A stretch of DNA of 14,203 nt from the NCBI GenBank assembly GCA_934256705.1, contig CAKQPF010000074.1, forward strand, positions 1 to 14,203, given 5' to 3'. The position numbers and the translations under genes were made by a program. Under the pieces are notes generated by a model. The model saw only the letters and a list, made by a program, of their open reading frames with translations. It did not search any database and had not been told where the DNA came from. This DNA is from an uncultured Prevotella sp. (GTDB taxonomy: Bacteria > Bacteroidota > Bacteroidia > Bacteroidales > Bacteroidaceae). Positions 7,090-12,621 of this stretch are shown here, in pieces. The first letter of the stretch is position 1. Every line of letters begins with the position of its first letter.

Positions 7090-8475
7090 TTATAGGAACC
7101 AACCTTGATAAGCGATGCTGAGACTGATGCTCGGCTCATTGTTGTAAGGCTGAACATAGAGCGGACTGTCGCTTTTAAGCCCGTTATTGTTAGGCTTTTT
7201 GAAAGACCTGTATGAGTATTCGCCCTTGATTACCACCTGCTTGATAGGATGATAATTGAATCCCCCAGTATATATATAAGGTGCGCAGTATCTGTATTGG
7301 CTCTTGTAAGTGCCAGAAGCCATAGAGTTGTAATGCTCAAAGCGACCGAAGAGGTAGAATTTCTGCTTGCCTCTCAGTTTTGATGACTGTGAGAAGACGT
7401 CGTAACCAGCCTCCACAAAGTAAGCTAAAGCATTGCTTGCAATGTTGGTATTGTGGAAAGGATTGCCATCCTGATACTTATGGTGCGTGGAGTTTGCCTT
7501 GTTATACTCCGAGATACGGTCGGCATCCGAGAGATAAGCGTAGTCAATACCGCCACGTACTATCCAGTTCCATCGCTTCAACTGGAAGTCGCTGGATATG
7601 ATAGCAAGCGTTCCGGTCACGTCATCGTAAGAGGCGCCAGGCGTCTTGAGCGAATTGCGGAACGTATATCCATAGTAACCGCTTATGCCAAAGCGCAAGC
7701 CAGGGATGGAATAATTGTCTATTCGCGCTGAGCCAGCGTAGCAGTTTGCCACCTTAAACTCGTAAGGACTTGTGGCGCCGCTATGCGCAAAGTCCTCTGC
7801 AGTAAAACTTTCCGAATTTAATCCAGAGAGAAACTGCACCTCATAGCGCCAGTCTTTCAGCCTTCCCCATAGGGAGATACCTAATTGATGCCATGTGTTT
7901 GGCAATACGTATGTGGCTCCTTCAGGTCTGTAGCAGGTGAAGAAATTGAGAGGTTCGTGCGCATTGTTGGTGTAGCCTACAGGCACTATGATTTCACCAG
8001 CCTTGACATTAAACTTACCTTTCCAAAATTCCTTATTGATCCAGAACTGCTCCAGCGCCACTTCGCCGCCTTTTTCAGTCTCTGCTTCATACTCGCCGGA
8101 CTCTTCTGCCTCCATTTCCACGGCGGTCTCAGCGCCACCATGCTCAAATTCTATCTCGCTTCCGAGTGTCCAGCCCTTACCGAAATCGTAGCCCAAGTTG
8201 AGCGTTACATGAGGCAGATCAAAGCGTCCGTGACTTTTATCCTTCTTGTAACGCTCCGGGGCATTGTATCTATTGAAACTTTGGCTAAAGAAATTTCGTG
8301 TCATAACAGCCTCGCCATATCCCCCAAGCGACAGTCTTGACAAGGCATTGAGTGCTTTTGCCACCTTTGTGGTGTCGGAAAAATGCTTCGTAGCGCCGGT
8401 CATGCCGTCCAGTTCCTGTGCTTCAAGCGTGGCGAAAGCGCAGATAAAGATTAGTAATGATAATACTCTTTTCAT
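7090..8475 (-). CDS. Outer-membrane beta-barrel, porin-like protein with Glu-rich insert
   Basis: Protein of 461 residues with a signal peptide (1-20, ending ATLEAQ) and no lipobox. Most of the chain alternates polar and aromatic residues in beta-strand style, with repeated pieces such as LGGYGEAV (50-57), LNLGYDFGKGWTLGSEIEFEH and WHQLGISLWGRL. The C terminus ends in an aromatic/hydrophobic strand, AYQGWFL, typical of outer-membrane insertion. It resembles phosphate-selective-porin-like (OprP/O type) barrels, but I cannot name the substrate. Residues 116-138 form an insert with ten glutamates in 23 positions. It is the first gene of the leftward block, directly behind the only recognisable promoter, and is followed by imelysin. 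In that setting transport of iron or a small iron chelate is possible but unproven. Confidence 0.78.
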   Translation of the reverse strand: MKRVLSLLIFICAFATLEAQELDGMTGATKHFSDTTKVAKALNALSRLSLGGYGEAVMTRNFFSQSFNRYNAPERYKKDKSHGRFDLPHVTLNLGYDFGKGWTLGSEIEFEHGGAETAVEMEAEESGEYEAETEKGGEVALEQFWINKEFWKGKFNVKAGEIIVPVGYTNNAHEPLNFFTCYRPEGATYVLPNTWHQLGISLWGRLKDWRYEVQFLSGLNSESFTAEDFAHSGATSPYEFKVANCYAGSARIDNYSIPGLRFGISGYYGYTFRNSLKTPGASYDDVTGTLAIISSDFQLKRWNWIVRGGIDYAYLSDADRISEYNKANSTHHKYQDGNPFHNTNIASNALAYFVEAGYDVFSQSSKLRGKQKFYLFGRFEHYNSMASGTYKSQYRYCAPYIYTGGFNYHPIKQVVIKGEYSYRSFKKPNNNGLKSDSPLYVQPYNNEPSISLSIAYQGWFL

Positions 8476-8506
8476 CTTTTTTGTCTATATTTTCTTGTTT
8501 CGGATG

Positions 8507-8514
8507 CAAAGGTA
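8507..8514 (-). promoter_or_regulatory. Promoter of the leftward porin-imelysin-diheme-CcsBA block
   Basis: On the minus strand TACCTTTG (complement of 8507-8514) matches TAnnTTTG, and a TTG at 8535-8537 lies 20 bp upstream as a -33 element. Transcription would start about 25 bp ahead of the porin ATG. No comparable box was found in the gaps before the imelysin, di-heme or CcsBA genes, which supports one operon. Confidence 0.7.
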
Positions 8515-8658
8515 AAGCGAAAAAATGAAGCTTGCAATACACAGAAATTAGTGTTGTAAAACATCTTTTTGCATAGTATTACCTAAATTTTATTACATGA
8601 CTACCATAAAGTTATGATAAGAAAATGCCAAAAAGTCAATAATACCTAATAATAATGA

Positions 8659-8689
8659 TTGGCATTTACATCCAAAATTATTAACTTTG
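8659..8689 (+). promoter_or_regulatory. Promoter of the hemerythrin-LuxR regulator gene
   Basis: TTGG (8659-8662), 19 bp, then TAACTTTG (8682-8689) matches the Bacteroidetes -33/-7 arrangement. The transcript would begin near 8696, so the whole fold-back array at 8705-8810 lies in the 5' untranslated leader. Confidence 0.7.
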
Positions 8690-8704
8690 CACCCAGATAA
8701 TGGG

Positions 8705-8810
8705 ATTTGTTGTTTTGTTGTTTGGTTGTTTTGTTGTTTAGTTGAATGTAAAGACTAACGACAAGGCAACAAGGCAACAAAACAACAAGACAACAAGACA
8801 ACAAAACAAA
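8705..8810 (+). repeat. Facing octamer arrays in the leader of the hemerythrin-LuxR gene
   Basis: 8705-8744 is five tandem octamers close to TTTNGTTG. 8759-8810 is six and a half octamers close to CAACAARR, the complementary sense. The arms are separated by only 14 bp and would pair in RNA through about 40 positions. The right arm ends 4 bp before the ATG at 8815, so the structure could cover the ribosome entry region. Confidence 0.8.
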
Positions 8811-8814
8811 AACG

Positions 8815-9768
8815 ATGAAAAGTCTGAAACTCTATGAAGCTGATGACAAGATGATCGACCTCATCAGCGACAATTACAGTATGCTACAGGGACTCAGTGC
8901 CTTCGGTATCCGTCTCGGCTTCGGCGACAAGACGGTGGCAGAGGTGTGCGCAGAGCAGGGCGTGGATTGCCATACTTTCCTTACTGTGGTAAACTTTCTC
9001 ATCAACGGATATGCCCCAAAAGGCACCGACGAGAGGATTTCGGTGGAGACATTGCTGGCTTATCTGCGTGCATCCCATCGCTATTTCCTTGACTATCAGT
9101 TGCCTTCCATCCGCAGAAAGCTGGAGGAAATACTGGGAACGGGCGACAATCTTGCCCTCCTTATCCTGCGTCTCTTCGACGAATACTCACATGATATCCA
9201 TCTCCACATGAAATATGAGGAAAAGACTCTCTTCCCTTATGTGGAGTCTCTCATTCGTGGCGAGCAGAAACCGAACTATAATGTCGATGTATTCTCAAAG
9301 CATCACAAGGACACGGCCGGCAAGTTCCTGGAGCTGAAGAACATCATCATCAAGTATCTTCCGCATGATGCGCACGTCAACAACCAGCTTACCGCAGCCC
9401 TATATGATATATATAATAATGAGGACTGGCTGACAAACCACAGCAATGTGGAGGATATCATCTTCATTCCAGCCATCCGTATGCTGGAGCAAAGGCTCAA
9501 AGCTGACGATGTCTCCTCACGTCTCTCGAAGATGATAAGCAGCGTGGATAGCGGTGAAAGCATCTCAGAGCGCGAGAAAGAGATTATCATCTGCCTCGTA
9601 CAGGGTATGTCAAACAAGGAAGTGGCTAATCATCTCTTCATCTCAGTCAACACTGTCATCACCCATCGCCGCAATATTGCTCGCAAACTGCAGATACATT
9701 CCCTCGCCGGATTGACCATCTATGCCTTGGCTAATAATCTGGTTACTATGGGAAATCTGAATAAATAA
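8815..9768 (+). CDS. Hemerythrin (ScdA/RIC-like) - LuxR-type transcriptional regulator
   Basis: Protein of 317 residues with three parts. Residues 1-65 resemble the ScdA N-terminal domain (KTVAEVCAEQGVD at 39-51) but lack its paired cysteines. Residues about 80-225 form a hemerythrin HHE helical bundle with candidate di-iron ligands His88, His131, Glu135, His163 or His164, His209 and Glu213. Residues 249-310 are a LuxR/NarL helix-turn-helix, with SEREKEIIICLVQGMSNKEV and VNTVITHRRNIARKL. RIC/YtfE/ScdA proteins act on nitrosative damage and iron-sulfur repair; here the metal domain probably serves as an input for DNA binding. Oxygen, nitric oxide and iron status are all possible signals. The gene diverges from the porin-imelysin-diheme block, which is its likely target. 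No receiver domain is present, so it is not a two-component response regulator. Confidence 0.87.
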   Translation: MKSLKLYEADDKMIDLISDNYSMLQGLSAFGIRLGFGDKTVAEVCAEQGVDCHTFLTVVNFLINGYAPKGTDERISVETLLAYLRASHRYFLDYQLPSIRRKLEEILGTGDNLALLILRLFDEYSHDIHLHMKYEEKTLFPYVESLIRGEQKPNYNVDVFSKHHKDTAGKFLELKNIIIKYLPHDAHVNNQLTAALYDIYNNEDWLTNHSNVEDIIFIPAIRMLEQRLKADDVSSRLSKMISSVDSGESISEREKEIIICLVQGMSNKEVANHLFISVNTVITHRRNIARKLQIHSLAGLTIYALANNLVTMGNLNK

Positions 9769-9777
9769 AGCCCTTAG

Positions 9778-9966
9778 AGTGAAAAGTGAATAGTGAAAAG
9801 TGAACAGTGAAAAATCGCGCTGACGCAGTTATTGGGGAATAGGTAATAGAGATGAGAACAAAATACCGCCACTGCGTCAGCCGCATTACCGGCTGATGTG
9901 AGTTGGAAACCGCCACCGCGTCAGCGCGATTTTTCGCTTTTCACTCTTCACTTTTCACTCTTCACT
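9778..9966. repeat. 49-bp inverted repeat built from heptamers (AGTGAAN) plus GCGTCAGC core
   Basis: Arms 9778-9826 and 9918-9966 match over 44 of 49 positions as reverse complements. The inner 17 bp (AAAAATCGCGCTGACGC) pair perfectly. The outer part of each arm is tandem AGTGAAN; four of the five mismatches fall on the seventh base of that unit. The 91-bp spacer repeats part of the core: CCGCCACnGCGTCAGC occurs at 9866-9881 and 9910-9925. It lies between the regulator and transporter genes. Confidence 0.85.
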
Positions 9967-9996
9967 AAATAAAAGATGTAGCAACGGCGTCAGCCC

Positions 9997-10024
9997 ATTC
10001 TTCATTCTTCATTCTTAATTCTTC
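9997..10024 (+). repeat. Four tandem heptamers (ATTCTTC) just before the transporter gene
   Basis: Four copies of ATTCTTN (C, C, A, C at the seventh base) end 7 bp before the ATG at 10032. Unlike the other arrays it has no facing partner in the gap. It directly follows the fourth copy of GCGTCAGC (9987-9994). No TAnnTTTG box is visible between 9967 and 10031, so the transporter gene may be read from upstream. Confidence 0.75.
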
Positions 10025-10031
10025 ATTTATT

Positions 10032-11270
10032 ATGTCCCAATTCATTCATTTAGTAGGCGACATGTCACCATATCTCCTCCTGGGCTTTCTCCTTGCAGGA
10101 CTGATGCATGCCTTTATTCCAGGTGGCTTCTATGCCAAGTATCTGTCAAAGAACGGCTTCCGCTCCGTCCTCAATGCAGCCCTCTTGGGCATTCCGCTTC
10201 CGCTTTGTTCGTGCGGAGTAATCCCTACCGCCATGTCTTTGCGCAAGGAAGGGGCGTCAAAAGGCGCAGTAGTGTCATTCCTTATAGCCACTCCGCAGAC
10301 AGGAGTCGATTCCATCCTTGCCACTTACGGACTTATGGGCTTGCCTTTCGCCGTGATACGTCCTATCGCAGCCCTCGTGACAGCCCTCTTTGGAGGCGCA
10401 ACAATCAAGGGAGAGGAACTGCAATGCAATGCTCCCGAAGCCGCTTCATGCTCGTGTGGCGACCATGAAGCCCACGCTCCGCATACCTTCTGGCAGAAGA
10501 TAGTCGAGGCATTGCGCTTCGGATTCGTCGAGATGATGCAGGATATAGGCAAATGGCTCATCGTCGGACTCATCGTAGCAGCATTCATCACCATAGCAAT
10601 ACCTACCGAATGGTTTGCAGTGTTCCATGAGAGCACGTGGGCTTCCATGCTTCTCGTGCTGTGCATAGCCATCCCTATGTATGTCTGCGCCACGGGAAGT
10701 ATCCCCATTGCCGTGGCATTGATGATGAAAGGACTCACTCCCGGCGCAGCCCTCGTGCTCCTGATGGCAGGTCCAGCCTGCAATGCGGCATCCATCCTTG
10801 TGGTCAGAAAGGTGCTCGGCACGCGCACATTGATAGCCTATCTCGCCTCAATAATAGTGGGTTCGATAGCGTTCGGCTACATTGTGGATTATCTTCATTT
10901 CAATGGAATCATCGATTTCCTTGGCGGAATAAGCATGACAGACAGCTGCTGTATGGAGCAACCTACATGGATTACCTGGACAAGCATCGCTGTTCTCGCC
11001 ATTCTCCTCTTCAATGCTCTCGTGCTTCACAAGCATCACCATCATCATCACGATACAGAAACCATCAACAACAGCAATATGAAAACTTACAAAATCGAAG
11101 GCATGACCTGCAATCATTGCCGTATGTCAGCCGAAAAGGCAATAAAGAGCGTGGCTGGAGTAACCTCCGTCACCGTGGATTTGCAGAAAAAAGAAGCTTA
11201 CGTAGAAGGCACAGCCAGCGATGAAGCCATCCGCGCTGCTGTGGAAGAAGTAGGGTTCAGGGTAGGATAG
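10032..11270 (+). CDS. SO_0444-type Cu/Zn efflux permease with C-terminal HMA domain
   Basis: Membrane protein of 412 residues, permease family DUF318/ArsP-like. Two similar halves carry PLCSCGVIPTAMSLRKEG (57-74) followed by FLIATPQTGVDS (83-94), and YVCATGSIPIAVALMMKG (217-234) followed by LMAGPACNAAS (244-254), as in this transporter family. Between the halves a cytoplasmic-type loop, 132-151, is rich in Cys and His (CSCGDHEAHAPH). After the last membrane segment comes H-K-(H)6 (333-340), then an HMA domain (350-412) with the metal site GMTCNHC (Cys360, Cys363). Family members are proposed to export copper or zinc. Metal choice is not certain from sequence. Met350 (ATG at 11079) opens the HMA domain exactly and could serve as an internal start for a free metal chaperone. 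No metal-sensing regulator is adjacent. Confidence 0.88.
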   Translation: MSQFIHLVGDMSPYLLLGFLLAGLMHAFIPGGFYAKYLSKNGFRSVLNAALLGIPLPLCSCGVIPTAMSLRKEGASKGAVVSFLIATPQTGVDSILATYGLMGLPFAVIRPIAALVTALFGGATIKGEELQCNAPEAASCSCGDHEAHAPHTFWQKIVEALRFGFVEMMQDIGKWLIVGLIVAAFITIAIPTEWFAVFHESTWASMLLVLCIAIPMYVCATGSIPIAVALMMKGLTPGAALVLLMAGPACNAASILVVRKVLGTRTLIAYLASIIVGSIAFGYIVDYLHFNGIIDFLGGISMTDSCCMEQPTWITWTSIAVLAILLFNALVLHKHHHHHHDTETINNSNMKTYKIEGMTCNHCRMSAEKAIKSVAGVTSVTVDLQKKEAYVEGTASDEAIRAAVEEVGFRVG

Positions 11271-11295
11271 GAGTGTCCCCTTGACCAGAAGAAAG

Positions 11296-11450
11296 CCCTC
11301 CCCAACCCCTCCTTGGAGGGACTTTCTTTAGTTACGTTCATTTTTTGAGTATGCTTTCTCTATGTTTTCGGTCAGATTATCAAACTACAGAATCATTCTC
11401 AAGTGGCAAGACTAACTAAAGAAAGTCCCTTTAGGGAGGGATCGGGGAGG
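11296..11450. repeat. C/G-rich inverted repeat after the transporter gene
   Basis: Inner arms 11317-11334 and 11413-11430 are perfect 18-bp reverse complements (AGGGACTTTCTTTAGTTA). The outer arms 11296-11316 and 11431-11450 (CCTCCCCAACCCC-like) pair imperfectly. Each arm has a mini-palindrome (CCTCCttGGAGG; CCCTttAGGG), the same plan as 1367-1510. On the plus strand T8 follows at 11451-11458, so it can act as a terminator for the transporter transcript. Confidence 0.8.
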
Positions 11451-11494
11451 TTTTTTTTATTGTCATTTTAGTTCTACAATAGTGAAATATTGCT

Positions 11495-11520
11495 AAAAAT
11501 TCACTTACAAGTGAATTTTT
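11495..11520. promoter_or_regulatory. 26-bp palindrome, likely operator of the toxin-antitoxin module
   Basis: AAAAATTCACTT (11495-11506) and its exact reverse complement (11509-11520) are separated by two bases. It abuts the -7 box at 11536-11543 and overlaps where a -33 element should lie. Autorepression by the helix-turn-helix protein encoded at 12056-12322 would be the expected use. Confidence 0.65.
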
Positions 11521-11535
11521 GAGCTGTTTTTTTCT

Positions 11536-11543
11536 TAACTTTG
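11536..11543 (+). promoter_or_regulatory. -7 box (TAACTTTG) of the toxin-antitoxin module
   Basis: TAACTTTG fits TAnnTTTG and would start RNA about 15 bp before the ATG at 11567. This argues against any start codon further upstream. Confidence 0.7.
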
Positions 11544-11566
11544 CAACCAAACAAATAGAAAAAAAC

Positions 11567-12043
11567 ATGGTAACAGTATCATTGAAAACAATAGAGCAGA
11601 ATGACAATGTCGGTTTGTTCTCTATCTGCTTTGATGGAAACGAAGAAAGCGAGTTCGAGAAATTCCTTTATGAATTCAAGGATAATGCCACTTACAATAA
11701 GGATTTTAATGTAATCCTTATGGCTATTTCCAAGATTATAGATAAGGGCGCACTTGAACGGTTCTTTCGTAATGAAGGTAAAATGCATGATAATGTAAAG
11801 GCTCTTGCCATTGATTCACGCAAACTACGTTTGTATTGTTTGCGGATTTCCGACCAGATACTGATACTTGGCAATGGAGGAGTGAAGAATACTCGCACTT
11901 ATCAGGAGAATGAAAAGTTGAGTGGTTATGTGATGGATTTGCAGACATTCGACAAAGTCCTGCTCAAAGCGCAGAAATCTGGAAGGATTACTATCGAGAA
12001 GAATATGATAGTTGATATACAAAGTGCTACATTTGAATTATAA
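11567..12043 (+). CDS. Putative RelE/HigB-like toxin of a two-gene module
   Basis: Protein of 158 residues. The central stretch, ALERFFRNEGK (62-72), then LRLYCLRISDQILILGNGGVK (87-107), resembles the core of HigB/RelE-fold toxins, where a YRL-type strand is followed by a strand and a Gly-Lys turn. It has about 60 extra N-terminal residues and a 50-residue C-terminal extension not found in small RelE proteins. I chose ATG 11567 because the frame's earlier possible start at 11519 lies upstream of the -7 box. A helix-turn-helix gene follows 12 bp downstream, toxin first, as in higBA and related pairs. Assignment as toxin rests on weak similarity plus gene arrangement. Confidence 0.6.
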   Translation: MVTVSLKTIEQNDNVGLFSICFDGNEESEFEKFLYEFKDNATYNKDFNVILMAISKIIDKGALERFFRNEGKMHDNVKALAIDSRKLRLYCLRISDQILILGNGGVKNTRTYQENEKLSGYVMDLQTFDKVLLKAQKSGRITIEKNMIVDIQSATFEL

Positions 12044-12055
12044 AAGAATAGAACT

Positions 12056-12322
12056 ATGGTACAGAATGAATTGTTCAGACAATGCCTCTCGACTATTCCA
12101 GAGGAACAGAAAGCAGAATTTGAACTTTCTTTCGGAATAGCAGAGCGCATCAGTGAGGTTCTAAAAACGAAGAACATCACTCAAAAAGACTTTGCCAATC
12201 AGCTCCACAAGCGAGAGTCTGAAATATCAAAGTGGTTGACGGGACGCCACAATTTCACCATGCAGACCATTGCAAAGATTGAAACTGCTTTGGGATGCAA
12301 ATTGATAAATATTGCTCGTTGA
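12056..12322 (+). CDS. XRE-family helix-turn-helix antitoxin-like protein
   Basis: Protein of 88 residues. Residues 27-87 form a Cro/C1-type helix-turn-helix: IAERISEVLKTKNITQKDFANQL, then ESEISKWLTGRHNFTMQTIAKIETALG. The N-terminal 25 residues (with PEEQKAEFELSFG) match the lead-in seen in antitoxins paired with HigB/RelE-type partners. It starts 12 bp after the stop of the toxin-like gene and is surely cotranscribed with it. It probably binds the palindrome at 11495-11520 and its partner protein. Confidence 0.88.
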   Translation: MVQNELFRQCLSTIPEEQKAEFELSFGIAERISEVLKTKNITQKDFANQLHKRESEISKWLTGRHNFTMQTIAKIETALGCKLINIAR

Positions 12323-12334
12323 TTTAAGGAAATC

Positions 12335-12367
12335 ATCAAAATAGGAGGGCTTTTTCCCTATTTTGAT
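12335..12367 (+). terminator. Terminator-like hairpin after the antitoxin gene
   Basis: ATCAAAATAGG (12335-12345) and CCTATTTTGAT (12357-12367) form an 11-bp stem with an 11-nt loop, followed by ACATATTTTTCTT. It starts 12 bp after the antitoxin stop codon. Confidence 0.65.
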
Positions 12368-12396
12368 ACATATTTTTCTTAAATTCAGACATATTT

Positions 12397-12432
12397 GATT
12401 GAAATATACAATTATTCGATTGAAATATACAA
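12397..12432. promoter_or_regulatory. 15-bp direct repeat upstream of the second bspA-like gene
   Basis: GATTGAAATATACAA occurs exactly at 12397-12411 and 12418-12432, a period of 21 bp (two helical turns). The second copy ends 21 bp before the -7 box at 12454. The placement suits an activator bound at two sites on one DNA face. The regulator is unknown. Confidence 0.6.
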
Positions 12433-12453
12433 CAGTTTTTCAAGCGAATTCCT

Positions 12454-12461
12454 TACCTTTG
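12454..12461 (+). promoter_or_regulatory. -7 box (TACCTTTG) of the second bspA-like gene
   Basis: TACCTTTG fits TAnnTTTG. No good -33 element is visible, which agrees with activator-dependent use of the direct repeat just upstream. The expected transcript starts near 12468 and has a leader of about 150 nt. Confidence 0.6.
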
Positions 12462-12480
12462 CACCATCCAAATGATGATG

Positions 12481-12594
12481 GCGCAGGAAAGGGCAAGGCT
12501 GTTCCTGCGTGCCGCAAGGCGAAGAGCCACAGCATAGCCGGGCGGCGCTGTCATCACAGTTCTTGCATTATTCATCCCGCCGGTCGCCTGTGGC
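12481..12594 (+). ncRNA. GC-rich folded 5' leader of the second bspA-like gene (candidate)
   Basis: Two stems are visible. CGCAGGAA (12482-12489) pairs with TTCCTGCG (12502-12509). A longer arm has GCCACAG (12526-12532) with CTGTGGC (12588-12594), extended by CCGG-CGG (12538-12545) with CCGCCGG (12577-12583). The region is much richer in G+C than the DNA on either side. It may be a structured leader, a small RNA or a decayed repeat. I recognise no named riboswitch. Confidence 0.45.
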
Positions 12595-12621
12595 AGACCG
12601 AAACTAAAACGTAAATCTATT

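Larger units (their letters stand above)
8476..8814. other. 339-bp divergent control region
   Basis: This gap holds the leftward promoter (8507-8537), the rightward promoter (8659-8689) and a fold-back octamer array (8705-8810). Between the two promoters, 8540-8655 is AT-rich. It holds an imperfect palindrome TGTTgtaaAACA (8552-8563), about 15 bp upstream of the leftward -33 element, and two similar pieces with CCTAA. These are weak operator candidates. No gene fits in the gap. Confidence 0.6.

Noticed and set aside
8646..8661. AT-rich stretch resembling a Fur box (TAATAATAATGATTGG)
   Set aside because: Only part of the palindrome fits, and the region is so AT-rich that such partial matches are expected by chance.
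3723..10024. Tandem short repeats as possible CRISPR arrays
   Set aside because: Units are 7 or 8 bases with no spacers, no leader and no cas genes.
10637..11224. Plus-strand open frame of 195 codons inside the transporter gene
   Set aside because: It is in a shifted frame, low-complexity and rich in Arg, Ser and His. It mirrors the metal-transporter codons and has no start signal.
11519..11566. Upstream start giving the putative toxin 16 more residues
   Set aside because: It lies before the -7 box at 11536-11543, so those codons would not be in the transcript.
12399..12614. 71-codon open frame ahead of the second bspA-like gene
   Set aside because: It begins upstream of the -7 box, overlaps the direct repeat and the folded leader, and encodes no recognisable domain.
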